Source: Mangrovimonas yunxiaonensis
GTDB lineage: Bacteria > Bacteroidota > Bacteroidia > Flavobacteriales > Flavobacteriaceae
DNA: 64,000 bases
Direction: 5' to 3'
Assembly (NCBI RefSeq): GCF_000733475.1
Contig: NZ_JPFK01000005.1
Coordinates: forward strand, 248,001-312,000
A program made the translations under genes and the position numbers. The notes under the pieces are model-generated. The model did no database searches. It worked only from the letters and a program-made list of their open reading frames with translations, and was not told the DNA's origin. Of this stretch, positions 45,294 through 56,700 are shown piece after piece (position 1 is the first letter of the stretch; each line of letters begins with the position of its first letter).

Positions 45294-46628
45294 TTACCGT
45301 TTTTGTGCTAACGGTAAAAAGAGTTTTCTAAATTTTATAATAAGCGGAAAGCCTCTAGCCATAATCCAGAAAATCATGGCAATAAAAATAGCATTTAGTT
45401 TATAACCGTATTGGTCAAGGCCAAACAATATTGGCAGAAACACCAAAAAGGTAGCAAACAGCAGTAGGTTTCTAAGGTATTTCATTTTGCCTAGGCCCTT
45501 AAACATACCATCAAAAATAAAGGCTAGGGCACATAGTGGCTGCATGGCCAAAACCACCCAAAACACCTTGTAAAACTGGGTTAAAACAGCTGGATCGTTG
45601 GTAAAAATTTCTCCAATCTGATAATAAAACAAGCCAAAGCAAAGCGCAATGGCAAGTCCGGCAAGCACCCCATGAACAATTAGTTTATTGCTTAAGCCAA
45701 TAAGCGCATCATAACGCTTGGCGCCCAGTAATTTTCCCGATAGGATGTTTCCAGCGCTAGCATAACCATCGATTAAAAATGCGCCAAAAAACCAAATGTT
45801 AATGGCAATGGTATAGGCGGCAATATATTCGGCGCCATAACTTGTGGCAAAGGCACTAGCAAAATATAAAGTGACGTTAAGGGCAATGGTTCGTATAAAT
45901 AAATTAAGCACCATAACGGTAAACCGTTTTATCTCTTTGTTAAAAGGGAGTTTTACTTTTAAAGGAATGGGGGTTTTCTTTAAAAGGTAAACAGCGGCAA
46001 CAACAGCCATAACCAGTTGTGCTATTACACTGGCATAAGCAGCGCCTTTAATGTGCATTGCAGGAATAACGCCTTCTATGCCATAAACCAAAACAACATC
46101 CAGTATAATATTGGTAATGGTTCCTATGGCTGCGATAATCATGGGATAAAAGGTGTTTTGCAACCCACGAAACGCCCCAAATACAGCTATGGTAAATAGG
46201 GTAAAGGGAAATCCGAAAATTCTAATGTTGTAGTAGGTTACGCAATAGTCTAATATTAAACCAGAGGCGTTGTATAGTTTAAAAATATGGTTAGAGATTG
46301 GCCATGTGGTAAAAATAATAAATAAGCTTATAGCAAGAATAATAACAATGGCCTGGCCGGGGAGCGACTTTACCTCATTAAGTTTATTGGCGCCGAGGTA
46401 TTGTGAAATTATAGATGAAATGGCGCTTCGTGTCTGCCCAAATACCCAGATCAGCATTGATAAAAAGGTGGTTACAATACCAACTGCAGCAAGTGCTTCG
46501 GTGGCGTTTGTATCAACATTGCCAACAATGGCAGTATCGGTTAACGAGAGTATGGGTTCAGATATTCCTGCAATAAGTGCGGGAATGGCCAAACGGTTAA
46601 TGTTTTTTATGCTTATATCTGTACTCAA
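45294..46628 (-). CDS. MATE family efflux transporter
   Basis: 444 aa, about 12 hydrophobic helices in two halves, DinF-like branch (IAGISEPILSLTDTAIVGNV at the start, SNKLIVHGVLAGLAIALCFG in the second half). Cation-coupled efflux of organic cations or drugs (family knowledge). The two small membrane ORFs follow directly and may share its transcript. Confidence 0.94.
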   Translation of the reverse strand: MSTDISIKNINRLAIPALIAGISEPILSLTDTAIVGNVDTNATEALAAVGIVTTFLSMLIWVFGQTRSAISSIISQYLGANKLNEVKSLPGQAIVIILAISLFIIFTTWPISNHIFKLYNASGLILDYCVTYYNIRIFGFPFTLFTIAVFGAFRGLQNTFYPMIIAAIGTITNIILDVVLVYGIEGVIPAMHIKGAAYASVIAQLVMAVVAAVYLLKKTPIPLKVKLPFNKEIKRFTVMVLNLFIRTIALNVTLYFASAFATSYGAEYIAAYTIAINIWFFGAFLIDGYASAGNILSGKLLGAKRYDALIGLSNKLIVHGVLAGLAIALCFGLFYYQIGEIFTNDPAVLTQFYKVFWVVLAMQPLCALAFIFDGMFKGLGKMKYLRNLLLFATFLVFLPILFGLDQYGYKLNAIFIAMIFWIMARGFPLIIKFRKLFLPLAQKR

Positions 46629-46735
46629 GAAAAAAGAACCCCAAAAGCGGGGCGATTTACGGTTTACCCTATTACAACGGCTAAGGTCGTGATTTTTCTG
46701 GTTTTTTGTTTTTTATTCAAAATGAATTTTATGTG

Positions 46736-46743
46736 TACTTTTG
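46736..46743 (+). promoter_or_regulatory. -7 box TACTTTTG upstream of the Usp gene
   Basis: Perfect TAnnTTTG, 22 nt before the ATG. The nearest TTTG (46705-46708) is 27 nt upstream, longer than usual, so the -33 part is uncertain. Confidence 0.5.
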
Positions 46744-46765
46744 CAGGGCATTACAATTTTAGATT

Positions 46766-47563
46766 ATGAAGAATATTTTAGTTCCTGTTGGGGCATCTGC
46801 CAATGCGATAAGCCATTTGCAATACGCCATAGACTTTGCTAAGGCTTTTGGCGCAAAAGTTTATGTGGTTCAGGTGTATAATGTGTATACAAAGGCAGGA
46901 ACCATGCTTCAGGTAGACCGAATTCTAGAACGTGAAAGCTTGGCCTTTTTGCAACAGCATGTAGACCAAGTAAACAAGAAAGGCGTAGAGGTTGTTGTAA
47001 AAACCTTTAAAGGAAAACTAACGGAGACCATTTCAACAATTTGTAAGACGTTTAGCATAGACTTAATTTTAATCGAGCCGCGAACAACATCCATTAAAGA
47101 GGAAGTTTATTTAGGAAAGACCTCGGGGAAAATAATTAAGAAAACCAACATCCCGGCACTTATTGTCCCCGAAGGGTACGTGTTTAAGCCTATTATTTAT
47201 ATTTTGATGGCTTTAAAGTCGGCACATATTAAACAAGCCGATGCTTTGCAGCCTCTAAAGGCTATTCAAAACCAATTTAAAGCCATTCTTAAGCTGTTGT
47301 TGGTGAAAACACCCTACTATAAGGAAGGCGATTTTGATTTGAATACAGATTTGGCCCAAATGGTCACCAAGGTTACTAAAAGTGAAAATGCCACGACATT
47401 TCAAGGGGTTTTAGAGCATCACAAAGAAAACGACCCAGACTTATTGTGTGTAGTTCGTAGAAGGCGCGGTTTTTTTACCAAACTTTGGGAGAAAAATATC
47501 ATTTTGAAGAAGGATTTTAACAGCCCTAACTTTCCCGTGTTGGTTTTAAGCGGGCTGAAATAA
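46766..47563 (+). CDS. Universal stress protein
   Basis: 265 aa: an N-terminal UspA domain (about 1-135; MKNILVPVGASANAISHLQY, then GKTSGKIIKKTNIPALIVPEGY) and a second, degenerate half (about 140-265) ending NSPNFPVLVLSGLK. The G-2x-G-9x-G-S/T ATP motif is reduced to GKTSGKII, so nucleotide binding is uncertain. Tandem-type Usp is common in Bacteroidota. Confidence 0.9.
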   Translation: MKNILVPVGASANAISHLQYAIDFAKAFGAKVYVVQVYNVYTKAGTMLQVDRILERESLAFLQQHVDQVNKKGVEVVVKTFKGKLTETISTICKTFSIDLILIEPRTTSIKEEVYLGKTSGKIIKKTNIPALIVPEGYVFKPIIYILMALKSAHIKQADALQPLKAIQNQFKAILKLLLVKTPYYKEGDFDLNTDLAQMVTKVTKSENATTFQGVLEHHKENDPDLLCVVRRRRGFFTKLWEKNIILKKDFNSPNFPVLVLSGLK

Positions 47564-47624
47564 ATTTTTTAATACAAAAACATGTGTTATTTTCAGAAAA
47601 GTAGTATTTTCGCATTCTCTAAAA

Positions 47625-47698
47625 GGGGCATTAGCTCAGCTGGCTAGAGCGTTTGGCTGGCAGCCAAAAGGTCATCGGTTCGACTCCGATATGCTCCA
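47625..47698 (+). tRNA. tRNA-Ala (GGC)
   Basis: Acceptor GGGGCAT/ATGCTCC with one G-U pair; anticodon arm TTTGGCTGGCAGCCAAA with anticodon GGC; T-arm ATCGG-TTCGACT-CCGAT; discriminator A. CCA not encoded. The G3-U70 pair is the alanine identity element. Confidence 0.96.
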
Positions 47699-47708
47699 CT
47701 TAAAAACT

Positions 47709-47744
47709 CGCAATCAGTTAATTATTAATTGGTTGCGTTTTTTT
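47709..47744 (+). terminator. Intrinsic terminator after tRNA-Ala
   Basis: CGCAATCAGTTAAT pairs with ATTAATTGGTTGCG (two G-U pairs), followed by seven T. Confidence 0.85.
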
Positions 47745-47778
47745 ATGCCTTAAAAGCTGCATACACGTAAAAAAGGGA

Positions 47779-48000
47779 TTAATCTTCCCAGCCGCAAAGG
47801 GTTCTGTTTTTGTTTCTGGCTTCTTCTAGCGAAACGCCTTTAATGGCGGCTTTGCAATTAGACAAGCCCCTGCATGTGTTGCTGTAGTGGTATTTCTTGC
47901 TGTAGTTGCCTGTGCAGATATAAACTTTTGAGGTATTGCTTGAGGTTAAAAAGAACGCAAATACAAGTGCCAAAAGCACCAGAATTACTTTGTGTTGCAT
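47779..48000 (-). CDS. Small exported Cys-rich protein
   Basis: 73 aa: signal-like N-terminus (VILVLLALVFAFFLTSSNTS) then YICTGNYSKKYHYSNTCRGL and SNCKAAIKGVSLEEARNKNR, ending TLCGWED. The C-x(n)-H-x-S-x-x-C-R/K-G-L pattern recurs in small Bacteroidota proteins. It resembles the metal-binding fold of Ada-like modules, but that is inference. No function known. The following 217 bp to the AddB-like gene show no gene or clear regulatory element. Confidence 0.8.
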   Translation of the reverse strand: MQHKVILVLLALVFAFFLTSSNTSKVYICTGNYSKKYHYSNTCRGLSNCKAAIKGVSLEEARNKNRTLCGWED

Positions 48001-48217
48001 GGTTAGGTTAAGTTAGTTAGCATACCAAAGTAGTTTAATAATCCTTTTTAAACAAGCCATTTAATAAAAAAAGATCGCTTAAGTTGTGTTTGGAACACTT
48101 CAGGAATTAGGGAATTGAATTCATTCAAGGGCAGAGACTCGCCCAGTTAGGAGGCGCACCATATTTGCTTTTCTTTTGAAGCGGTTTATACCATATAATT
48201 TAAAAAATAAACCATGT

Positions 48218-50959
48218 TTAGGTTATGGGTTTTTCCTTAAATGGAATGTTAGGGTCAAACAGTTCTAAAATAAGCGTGTTTAATTGCTCTTCAAAAGCTT
48301 GTAAGGTGGCTTGGGTAATTAGTGGGTCTTTGTTGTCCTGAAAGGCCATAACTCCCTTGCTGAGGTTTTTAAAGGAAATAATGCCCGCCGTAACAGGGCC
48401 TGAAAACGGGGTTTCGGCAGCTATCATAAAGGCGTAGGCCAATAATTGAAACGGCTTGCTGTATTTGTTGTAATCTGTTGTGAGCTCTTCCCAATGGTTA
48501 ATTTTAAGCTGACCGGGTTCTACTTTTCCAGATTTATAATCAATGATCCTCAGGGTGCCATTAAATTCATCTACACGGTCAACCTTACCTGTTAAAAACA
48601 CAGGAAAGTCTAAACCGGGAACGTTAATAGGGGTTTTTAGTTCCTGTTCTATGGCGATAATCTTAATTTGATGCCCTTCTTTTAAACACGCTATTTCTTC
48701 CTTGAGCACATTATAAACATAACGTTTGGCAATTTCGAAGATAATTAGGTTTTTTCCTGTTGAGGTGTTGCCTTTTTTAAACAGCTCTTTAAATTCCTGT
48801 TGCACCAAATGGTCTATCTTACTGGTCATGTCCAAAACCATTTTCTCACTTAAAAAAGCACCTTCAAATGGTTTGTATAATTTTTCCAGTGTGTTATGTA
48901 GTACGGTCCCTAAGGTGTTTGCGGCAACGGTTTCCTCCACATCGTCGTATGCTTTGATACTCAGAATTTTTTGGGCGTAAAAATCCAATGGATTTCTCAT
49001 GTAGTTGGTAAGCGAAGAAGGTGAAAAGCCACGTTGGGCAATTTCCTTAAGCCTGCTAAGAGCTGTTTGGTGTTTAGCCACTTCAATGAGGTGCTCTTTT
49101 ATAGGCGGCACCACTGGTGTTACGGTTTGAACGTTTAGTTCATGTACCTTTTCGATATCCAATTGGGTGATAAACCGGCTTTTTTCGCCACCATTTAACA
49201 CGTCGGGTTCGGTATTGTAAAGGATGTAAACCTGTTTTGCGCGTTGCAACAGCCTATAAAAGTGATAGGTGTAAACAGCATCTTTTTCTTTATAGGTAGG
49301 GAGGTTATTTTCAATTTTCACATCAAAAGGGATAAACGAATTCTGGCTTTTTCCTGCAGGCAGGATGCCTTCGTTTACAGACGCAATAATAACGGTCTCA
49401 AAATCTAAAACCCGAGACTCCAGCATGCCCATAATTTGCAGCCCTTGTAAAGGCTCACCTTGAAAATCTAATGTATCTTGCTTAATAAGCTCCTTATACA
49501 TGCTGTGAAGCGTTTGTGTCGATTGTATGTGGTCGTGTTTTCCAATAAGCGTCTCTAGGCTGTTAAAAATTTCATTAAAACGGTACAGGTACTCGAGCTG
49601 TAATAGATTTTTGCTTTTGTTTTTATTAAGGTGGCGTTTTGCTTCTTGAATAAGGGCTTTGCAGTTTTGAAGGCCTACAAGAGGGGTTTCGTTCCAGGGT
49701 TTAAATAGTAAACCCAGTATGGTTTCATTTTCGGGAGCTAGCGCAGTTACTTCATCGCGTGTTATAGAAATAATGTTGTTTTGCTGTATTTGTTCTATAA
49801 TGTTATCGGCTGCATTGGTATCGTTCTTTTGAAACAATGGCCTTATGTATTCATGCGATAGAATGGCCACCACATCTTTGTAGTAAAAGGCCTTAGATGT
49901 TGATTTGTGAATGCTAAAGAGCTTTTCAAACAGCGATGCCAACGGAATTTGTACAAGAGGCAGTCCCATGGTAATGTTAATGCCATTAATGGTTTTAGGC
50001 AAAGCATTTAACAAGGGGATGAGTAAGGACTCGTTACCCAGAACAACAGCTGTATTTTTTAGGCCTTGTTTTAGGTTTAGTTCATCTAAAAGGGTTCCAA
50101 TATATTTAACCTGTCCCACATTTTTAGGAACCCCCGTTATTTGTATTTGTTTGGGGGATGAATAATGGTTAGAAATCCAATTAAGTGGGTTGTTTTTAAA
50201 GTACGGCCAAGTGTTGGTGTGTGTTCTTATAAAGTGTCCTGCATCGTGAATTGTATCGGTAAAGAAATGCTGGTCTAGATCCCAATAGATTTGAGCGAGA
50301 TCTTGTTGAAGCAGTTCTTGTATAATAAGTTCTTCGGCTTTGTTTAAGGCATTAAAGCCTACAAAAACAATGGTTTTACCTTTTAAGGTGGCTATGTAGT
50401 GCTCTAGGTTGTTTACAGCTTGCCTATAAACCAGGCCTTGGTAACCTTTTTGTTTTGCCGTAAGCCTGTTTGTTAAAGCGTGATAGTAACTGCCTAACCG
50501 GCTCCAAAAATCCAAATAATTTTTAATATAGGGTGTTTGGTTTTCCTCTAAGGACCAATGGTCGAGTTCTATTTCCTTAATAGCGCTCAGATAGTTGAAA
50601 ATCTTATCTGGCGGTACCAAATAGCGGTCTATTTCGTTGAAATCCTGTAATAGGCGTTGGGCCCACTTATAAAAGGAATCGAAAGGTTCTATCTGTTCTT
50701 TTGGAGTAACTTTTAGATAGGCTTCGTAAAACTCAAAAAAAAGTTCTGTATTGGAGATGTATTCTAAGGTTGAAAGCGACTCGATAAAGCTTTCTATGGA
50801 TGTTATTTCGGGCGAAAAGAAAGCGCCCTCTACATGTTTGTGTAGGGTATGTTTTAAAAATATCCCGGCGCGTTTGCTGGGGAGTACAAAAGTAAGGTCT
50901 GGTATATTTAGGCCTTGTTTTTTTAAATCTATTATTACGTCTTCAAGAAAACTTATCAT
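48218..50959 (-). CDS. addB: AddB-like PD-(D/E)XK nuclease subunit
   Basis: 913 aa. N-terminal UvrD-like inactive helicase part (TFVLPSKRAGIFLKHTLHKH; no Walker A GxGKT present) and a C-terminal RecB-family nuclease domain with GTVLHNTLEKLYKP, FLTGKVDRVDEFNGTLRIID and YKSGKVEPGQL (Asp/Glu-x-Lys active site). It pairs with an AddA-like helicase to process double-strand breaks in AddAB-type enzymes. The partner lies about 3 kb away at 53.7-56.9 kb, separated by ompA and kbl. The symbol is by analogy. Confidence 0.85.
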   Translation of the reverse strand: MISFLEDVIIDLKKQGLNIPDLTFVLPSKRAGIFLKHTLHKHVEGAFFSPEITSIESFIESLSTLEYISNTELFFEFYEAYLKVTPKEQIEPFDSFYKWAQRLLQDFNEIDRYLVPPDKIFNYLSAIKEIELDHWSLEENQTPYIKNYLDFWSRLGSYYHALTNRLTAKQKGYQGLVYRQAVNNLEHYIATLKGKTIVFVGFNALNKAEELIIQELLQQDLAQIYWDLDQHFFTDTIHDAGHFIRTHTNTWPYFKNNPLNWISNHYSSPKQIQITGVPKNVGQVKYIGTLLDELNLKQGLKNTAVVLGNESLLIPLLNALPKTINGINITMGLPLVQIPLASLFEKLFSIHKSTSKAFYYKDVVAILSHEYIRPLFQKNDTNAADNIIEQIQQNNIISITRDEVTALAPENETILGLLFKPWNETPLVGLQNCKALIQEAKRHLNKNKSKNLLQLEYLYRFNEIFNSLETLIGKHDHIQSTQTLHSMYKELIKQDTLDFQGEPLQGLQIMGMLESRVLDFETVIIASVNEGILPAGKSQNSFIPFDVKIENNLPTYKEKDAVYTYHFYRLLQRAKQVYILYNTEPDVLNGGEKSRFITQLDIEKVHELNVQTVTPVVPPIKEHLIEVAKHQTALSRLKEIAQRGFSPSSLTNYMRNPLDFYAQKILSIKAYDDVEETVAANTLGTVLHNTLEKLYKPFEGAFLSEKMVLDMTSKIDHLVQQEFKELFKKGNTSTGKNLIIFEIAKRYVYNVLKEEIACLKEGHQIKIIAIEQELKTPINVPGLDFPVFLTGKVDRVDEFNGTLRIIDYKSGKVEPGQLKINHWEELTTDYNKYSKPFQLLAYAFMIAAETPFSGPVTAGIISFKNLSKGVMAFQDNKDPLITQATLQAFEEQLNTLILELFDPNIPFKEKPIT

Positions 50960-50970
50960 ATTATAAAAAT

Positions 50971-51001
50971 AAAAAACGCTCCGATAACCGGAGCGTTTTT
51001 T
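50971..51001 (-). terminator. Intrinsic terminator after ompA
   Basis: AAAAAACGCTCCG / CGGAGCGTTTTTT 13-bp stem. Located 24 nt after the ompA stop, and only 11 nt before the AddB-like start codon. Confidence 0.92.
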
Positions 51002-51024
51002 GCTTTTATATTTTAACTAACTTA

Positions 51025-52383
51025 TTACTTTACTAAGTTAATTTCAACTCTTCTGTTGTTCGCTCTACCAGCTCTAGTGCTGTTAGTGTCGATAGGCTTG
51101 TCTTCACCATAGCCCATTGAAGATAATCTAAACTGATCTACACCGTTAGCTACTAAGTATTCTTTTACAGAAAGGGCACGTTTTTCAGAAAGGCCTTGGT
51201 TAAGCTTGCTGCTTCCAACGCTATCAGTGTGTCCTTCAACAGTAAATTTAGCTGTTGGGTATTCGTTTAAGATGGCGATAATATCGCTTAACACTTTTTC
51301 AGACTCAGATTTAATAGATGCTTTACCTGTGTCGAATAAGATGGTCTTAGCATAAGCGTTAAGTGTTTTTTGCACTTCTTCAGTTACTTCTGGGCAACCG
51401 TTGTTAGCTACAGTACCAGCAACATCTGGACATTGGTCGTCTTTATCTAAAACGCTGTCACCGTCGCTATCTGGCCATGGGCAACCGTTGTTTTCAGCAG
51501 GACCAGCTTCGTTAGGACAGTTATCATCGTTATCAGCAATACCGTCACCGTCAGCATCTGGACATCCAGCTAAAGCTTTTTCACCAGCTACTGTTGGGCA
51601 GTTATCATCTTTGTCAGCAACACCGTCACCGTCAGCATCTGGACAACCGTTAAACTCAGCTAAACCAGCTTCGTTAGGACAATCGTCTTTTCCGTCTTCG
51701 ATACCGTCGCCGTCAGAATCTGGACAACCGTTAAATTCAGCTAAACCAGCAACTTCTGGACAAGCATCGTCTTTGTCGTAAATGCCGTCACCGTCAGTGT
51801 CTTTTCCACCAAATCTAAATGAAATTCCAGCAGTATGTTGGAAATGTGTCGCTAAGTAATCTTCGAAAGCATGCTTGTAAGCACTTTGGAAGTTTAATCC
51901 AATGTTTTCAGATAACCAAAAGTTTAATCCTAGTGTACCGTTTAAAGTACCAGCGCCAATTTCATCAACCCAAGTATAACCACCGCCAACACCTAAGAAA
52001 GGCTCAACAACTTTTGTGTTTAATAATTGAGAAAAGCTATATTTTACTGTTCCATCAATACCATAGTATGATAAATCGTTAGCTTCTGCATCACCAAACT
52101 TATCAATTTTGTTGATAGATCCTGTTACGCCTAAGCTAAAGCCACTGTCTAAATATCTTGCAACAGATATGCTAGAAAGTGAAGGTAATACGTTCCAGTG
52201 GTCTGGCGCGTTAAAGTATTCGTCAAAATATCCACCAAGAGGAGCGTCTTCGCCAGTTGGATAGAAATCCACAGCGTTCACCCCAATACTAATGGCCCAA
52301 GGGTTGTTTTCATCTTGCGCATTAACATTGCTTAAGCCAAAAACAAGCAACATCGCGAACAATAATCTGCTAAGATTTTTCAT
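51025..52383 (-). CDS. OmpA family protein with thrombospondin type 3 repeats
   Basis: 452 aa outer-membrane protein. Signal peptide ending SNVNAQ, an 8-strand barrel (about 25-200; [31 protein letters not shown]), four to five Ca-binding TSP3 repeats (about 200-335: [19 protein letters not shown] and kin), then an OmpA peptidoglycan-binding domain (about 345-450; [29 protein letters not shown] end). It links the outer membrane to peptidoglycan. The ATG at 52383 is preferred to a TTG two codons earlier. It has a strong promoter and terminator. Confidence 0.97.
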   Translation of the reverse strand: MKNLSRLLFAMLLVFGLSNVNAQDENNPWAISIGVNAVDFYPTGEDAPLGGYFDEYFNAPDHWNVLPSLSSISVARYLDSGFSLGVTGSINKIDKFGDAEANDLSYYGIDGTVKYSFSQLLNTKVVEPFLGVGGGYTWVDEIGAGTLNGTLGLNFWLSENIGLNFQSAYKHAFEDYLATHFQHTAGISFRFGGKDTDGDGIYDKDDACPEVAGLAEFNGCPDSDGDGIEDGKDDCPNEAGLAEFNGCPDADGDGVADKDDNCPTVAGEKALAGCPDADGDGIADNDDNCPNEAGPAENNGCPWPDSDGDSVLDKDDQCPDVAGTVANNGCPEVTEEVQKTLNAYAKTILFDTGKASIKSESEKVLSDIIAILNEYPTAKFTVEGHTDSVGSSKLNQGLSEKRALSVKEYLVANGVDQFRLSSMGYGEDKPIDTNSTRAGRANNRRVEINLVK

Positions 52384-52418
52384 ATTCAAAAATTTAATTT
52401 TTAAGTGTTAATTGTAAG

Positions 52419-52449
52419 CAAAAGTAAGTTGTTAAATATTATTAACAAA
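52419..52449 (-). promoter_or_regulatory. Promoter of ompA
   Basis: On the minus strand TTTG (52449-52446), 19 nt, TACTTTTG (52426-52419): an ideal Bacteroidota sigma promoter. The predicted start point lies about 29 nt before the ATG. A second TATATTTG is at 52459-52452. Confidence 0.8.
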
Positions 52450-52509
52450 GACAAATATAGAAAAATATTGAATATTTGCACTAAAATCTGGCGATATCCC
52501 GCCAAAAAA

Positions 52510-53703
52510 TTAAATGATTTCCAATTTATTGCCAACTTTTTTAAAAGCTTCAATGGCTTTGTCTAAATGCTCCTTTTTATGGGCTGCAGATAGTTGAACA
52601 CGGATTCTGGCTTTTTCTTTCGGCACTACAGGGTAAAAGAACCCAATAACATAAATACCTTCTTCTAGTAGCATGTTAGCCATGGTTTGCGATAGTTTGG
52701 CATCGTACAGCATAACGGGTACAATGGCCGAGTCGCCATCAATAATATCAAAACCAGCATCTTTAAGGCCTTTTTTAAAGTAGTTGGTGTTCCATTCTAA
52801 TTGGTCTCTTAAAGCGGTGTTTTCAGAAAGCATTTCGAAAACCTTTATAGAGGCTCCTACAATTGCAGGTGCCAGAGAGTTTGAGAACAAATATGGTCTA
52901 GAGCGCTGGCGAAGCATTTCTATAATTTCCTTTTTACCAGTTGTGTAGCCACCCATGGCGCCGCCTAAGGCTTTGCCCAGGGTTCCGGTAATAATGTCTA
53001 CCCGGCCCATGACGTTTTTGTCTTCTAGGGTTCCTCGACCGGTTTTTCCTATAAATCCGGCGGCATGACATTCGTCAATCATCACTAAGGCATCGTATTT
53101 ATCGGCTAGATCGCAAATTTTATCTAAAGGGGCAACTAGGCCATCCATAGAGAATACCCCATCTGTAACAATAATTTTAAAGCGGGCACCATTTTCATTT
53201 GCAGCGATAAGCTGTTGTTCTAAATCGGCCATATCGTTGTTTTGGTAGCGGTATCTGGCCGCTTTACACAACCGTACCCCATCAATAATAGAGGCGTGGT
53301 TTAACGAATCGGAAATAATGGCGTCTTCTTTGGTTAAAAGAGGTTCAAAAACCCCACCGTTGGCATCGAAAGCAGCTGCGTAAAGAATGGTGTCTTCGGT
53401 GTGATAAAAATCGGCAATTTTCTTTTCCAAGGTTTTATGGATGTCTTGTGTGCCACAAATAAAACGCACAGACGACATGCCGAAGCCGTGGGTGTCCATG
53501 GTGTCTTTCGCTGCTTGAACAACCTCTGGGTGGTCGCTTAGGCCAAGGTAGTTATTGGCGCAAAAGTTAAGTACTTTTTCTCCGGTGTTAAGGGTGATTT
53601 CTGCGCCTTGAGATGAGGTGATAATGCGCTCCTCCTTAAACAGTCCTTCGTCCTTTATGTTTTGCAGTTCTTCCTGCAAATACGTTTTTATGTTTCCGTA
53701 CAT
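52510..53703 (-). CDS. kbl: Glycine C-acetyltransferase (2-amino-3-ketobutyrate CoA ligase)
   Basis: PLP enzyme of the alpha-oxoamine synthase group, 397 aa. Schiff-base Lys244 in [13 protein letters not shown], Asp210 in [10 protein letters not shown], and the N-terminal [10 protein letters not shown]. Cleaves 2-amino-3-oxobutyrate with CoA to glycine and acetyl-CoA in threonine breakdown. The partner tdh is not here. It starts 24 bp after the AddA-like stop on the same strand. Confidence 0.95.
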   Translation of the reverse strand: MYGNIKTYLQEELQNIKDEGLFKEERIITSSQGAEITLNTGEKVLNFCANNYLGLSDHPEVVQAAKDTMDTHGFGMSSVRFICGTQDIHKTLEKKIADFYHTEDTILYAAAFDANGGVFEPLLTKEDAIISDSLNHASIIDGVRLCKAARYRYQNNDMADLEQQLIAANENGARFKIIVTDGVFSMDGLVAPLDKICDLADKYDALVMIDECHAAGFIGKTGRGTLEDKNVMGRVDIITGTLGKALGGAMGGYTTGKKEIIEMLRQRSRPYLFSNSLAPAIVGASIKVFEMLSENTALRDQLEWNTNYFKKGLKDAGFDIIDGDSAIVPVMLYDAKLSQTMANMLLEEGIYVIGFFYPVVPKEKARIRVQLSAAHKKEHLDKAIEAFKKVGNKLEII

Positions 53704-53727
53704 GATGGTGTTATGTTTTTTGCAAAG

Positions 53728-56700
53728 TTATAATTCTTTTATTGTAATTTCTTGGTTTATGTAAACGAGTATTTTTTTCACAACGGAGTATCCCATTTCT
53801 TCAAGCGTGTATTGGTATGTGGTAATTTGGTTAAGGTGCTCGGGTTTTTCGGCACCTGTTTTATAATCTATAATAGCGGCTTCTTTATTTTTGTTAATGG
53901 TTATTTTGTCTGGTCTTACAATTCTGCCGTTTTTTAAGATAATGTCGCGTTCGTTGTAATGGGTTAACGTTTCTGTAAAGAATGGGCGTAGTTTGTTGTG
54001 GTCGACAATTTTTAAGATGAGTGGTTTAAGGTCTTTTGCTTGTGTTTCTGTTATTTTTCCGTGATCTAAATATTGATTAAAGGCTTGTTCTACATCGGCT
54101 TTGGTGTTAATTTTAGCCATGATGTTATGAACTAAGTTTCCTTTTTCGATAGCGTTTTCTTGTGGGGTATCCCATAAATAACCGGCATTGGTTAAAATGT
54201 TAAGCTGCAGTTCTTCCCGTGGGGTCGAGATAAATTGTGTTAGGGTTGTGGTTGTGTTTTTTTTAGGGGCAACATGGTTTTTGGTTGGGGCTCCAAAGGT
54301 GTAGGTGGCTTGCGAATCTTGCCACTGCTGGGTTGATTTTAAATAATGAATAAACAATCCCGAATACTTCTTTAAATTTTCCTGATTTTTTTTGTCGAGA
54401 TCGAGCTCTGATATAACATACAGCTCCTTAACAGCTCTGGTTAAAACCACGTAAAGTAAGTTTATGGTATCTAGTTCTAGTTGTGCTTGGTATTGTTCGA
54501 ATAGTTGTTTGCCTACATCGCCATAGGTTTCTAAATCATTATTCTTATTAATGTACATATAAGGAAACCCGTAGGTGGCTTCGTCTATGGGGAACCAGAT
54601 TTTTGGGTTTTTATTAAAATAGATGTCCTGATTGGCAAAAGGAAATATCACAATAGGAAATTCCAGACCTTTAGATTTGTGAATGGTCATAATCTGTACG
54701 GCATTGGCATCTTGGGGGGCAGAAATGCTAAGGGCATCTTTTTTGCGTTCCCAAAGTTCTATAAAGCCCGAAATGTTGGCATGGTGCTTTTGCGAAAAGT
54801 CTAAAATTTCGTCCAAGAAAAATTGCACATAGGCATTGGCCTGTTCGTTTAGGCTAAATCCTCTTACAATGCTTTCGGCAGCCTCATAAATGGGTAGGCT
54901 AGTAAAGGTGTTAAAATTAAAGTGAACATGGTACTTGGCTAACTCGCCGAAAAGTGTTTTTGGCGGCAGGGCCATAAAGTGGCTTAAAAAAACATGCGTC
55001 TCGCTACCGTGGTTAAGGTGGTCGCTTAAAAATAAGAGAACGGCAAGTTTAATTTCGTTGTTTTTTGGCTGAAGGCTAAGCTGCAGCATGTTTACCATAA
55101 AATTAACCTCCTTAGAATGGCATAACAATAACGATTCTGAAGAGATAACGTCAATCCCTTCATTGGTTAGGTGGGTTGCTATAGCCACACCTTCTTTTCC
55201 TTTTCTGGTAATAATGCAAATGTCGCCCCATTGAAACCCTTGGCTGGTAACCTGATTAATATGGTCCAGCGTTTTTTGGCAGTGTAATAGGTAGGGGTCT
55301 TCGTTTTTGGTGTCTAAAAACGTTAGTTCAACATAGCCTGAATCGTGGTTAACAACCTGTTGTTCGCTTGCTTGGTATATGGCCTGATAGCTTGGGTTAG
55401 AAAAGGCGAGGTTAGCTATATGCTGAAAAAAGTGGTTGTTAAACGCAACAATGGTTTTCGTGCTGCGGTAATTAAACGCTAGTTGTTCCAGCGATATTTC
55501 GGTTTGAAAGGGGTTTGCTGTTTTATTATACAGGTCTATAAACTGTTCGGCACGCCCGCCACGCCAACGGTAAATGGCCTGTTTGGCATCGCCAACCAGC
55601 ATGAGGGAACCGCGTTCACCTTTAAGATTTTCGCCCGATAGGGCATTGGCGATTAAAGGCTCTAGGTTTTGCCATTGCAAGATGGAGGTGTCTTGAAATT
55701 CATCAATAAAAAAGTGGCGAAACTTTTCACCAAGGCGTTCGTAGATAAAAGGGGCTGGCTGCTGGTTGATTTCGTTGTGAATGATGGTATTAAACTCTGA
55801 AATTAGCAACAGGTCGTCTTCGGCTTTTATCTCATCCAATGTTTGGCTTATGGCACTTAATACCGAAAGCGGTGTAATGTTTTTTAAGCTGTTTTTAAGG
55901 AAGCTCTCTTGGGCGATAAGCTGTTTTATCTGGTTAAATAAAAGGGCTAGCTGTGGCTGTATTTTTGTTATGGTTTGTGCCGTGTTTTCTGTTACCTTTT
56001 TAGGATATAGAGGGTCGCCTTCGGTGAGTTTGGTTTGCCAGCCGGCGGTAAACCCCACGTTAAAGTCGCCAGTGGCAATTTTGGTGAAAAACTTGGGCAG
56101 GTAGCTTGCATAAAAATCACTATGGGTAATGCCTTCGGTATCAATAAGGTTAAGGGCTTGCTGTGCCGTGTTAATAATAAGCGCTTTTTTTTGCTGTTGT
56201 TCTTTTTTAAGGAGCCCTTTTAAGGTTGAAAAATCTTGTAACGACTTGTGTTTTATTTGGTTTAAATAGCTAAGGTCGTTTTCGCTAACAAGCAATCTGG
56301 CCATGTTGTTAAAATCGTAGGCGATGTCCCAGCTTTTATCGTCATCGGCTTTTTCAATGGCAAAATCTACCAAAACCTTGGTTAAGGCTTGATCGTTGCC
56401 TGCCTTGTCTATAAGTTGGTCTACGGCTTTGCCCAGCACGTATGGCGTGTCTAGTTCTACTTCAAAATTTACGGGCAGCTTTAAATCGTGAGCAAAGGTT
56501 CTAACCAGTTTGTGGTTAAACTTGTCGATGGTCGAAATATCGAAAGCTGCATAGTTGTGCACCATTTTATGCAGTACCACTTTGGCTTTTTGGTGTAGGG
56601 CCAATGGACTTAAGTTTAGCTCCTGTGACAGGGCAGTAAACATGGGGTGATTTTCCTGAACGATGCTTGGGTTGGAAAACGTTTTTAGCGTATCGATTAT

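Noticed and set aside
48001-48217. Regulatory RNA or gene between the Cys-rich protein and the AddB-like gene
   Set aside because: Only weak imperfect palindromes and no open frame of note.
51401-51781. Ser/Pro-rich open frame on the plus strand
   Set aside because: Antisense of the OmpA TSP3 repeats; no start signal or domain.
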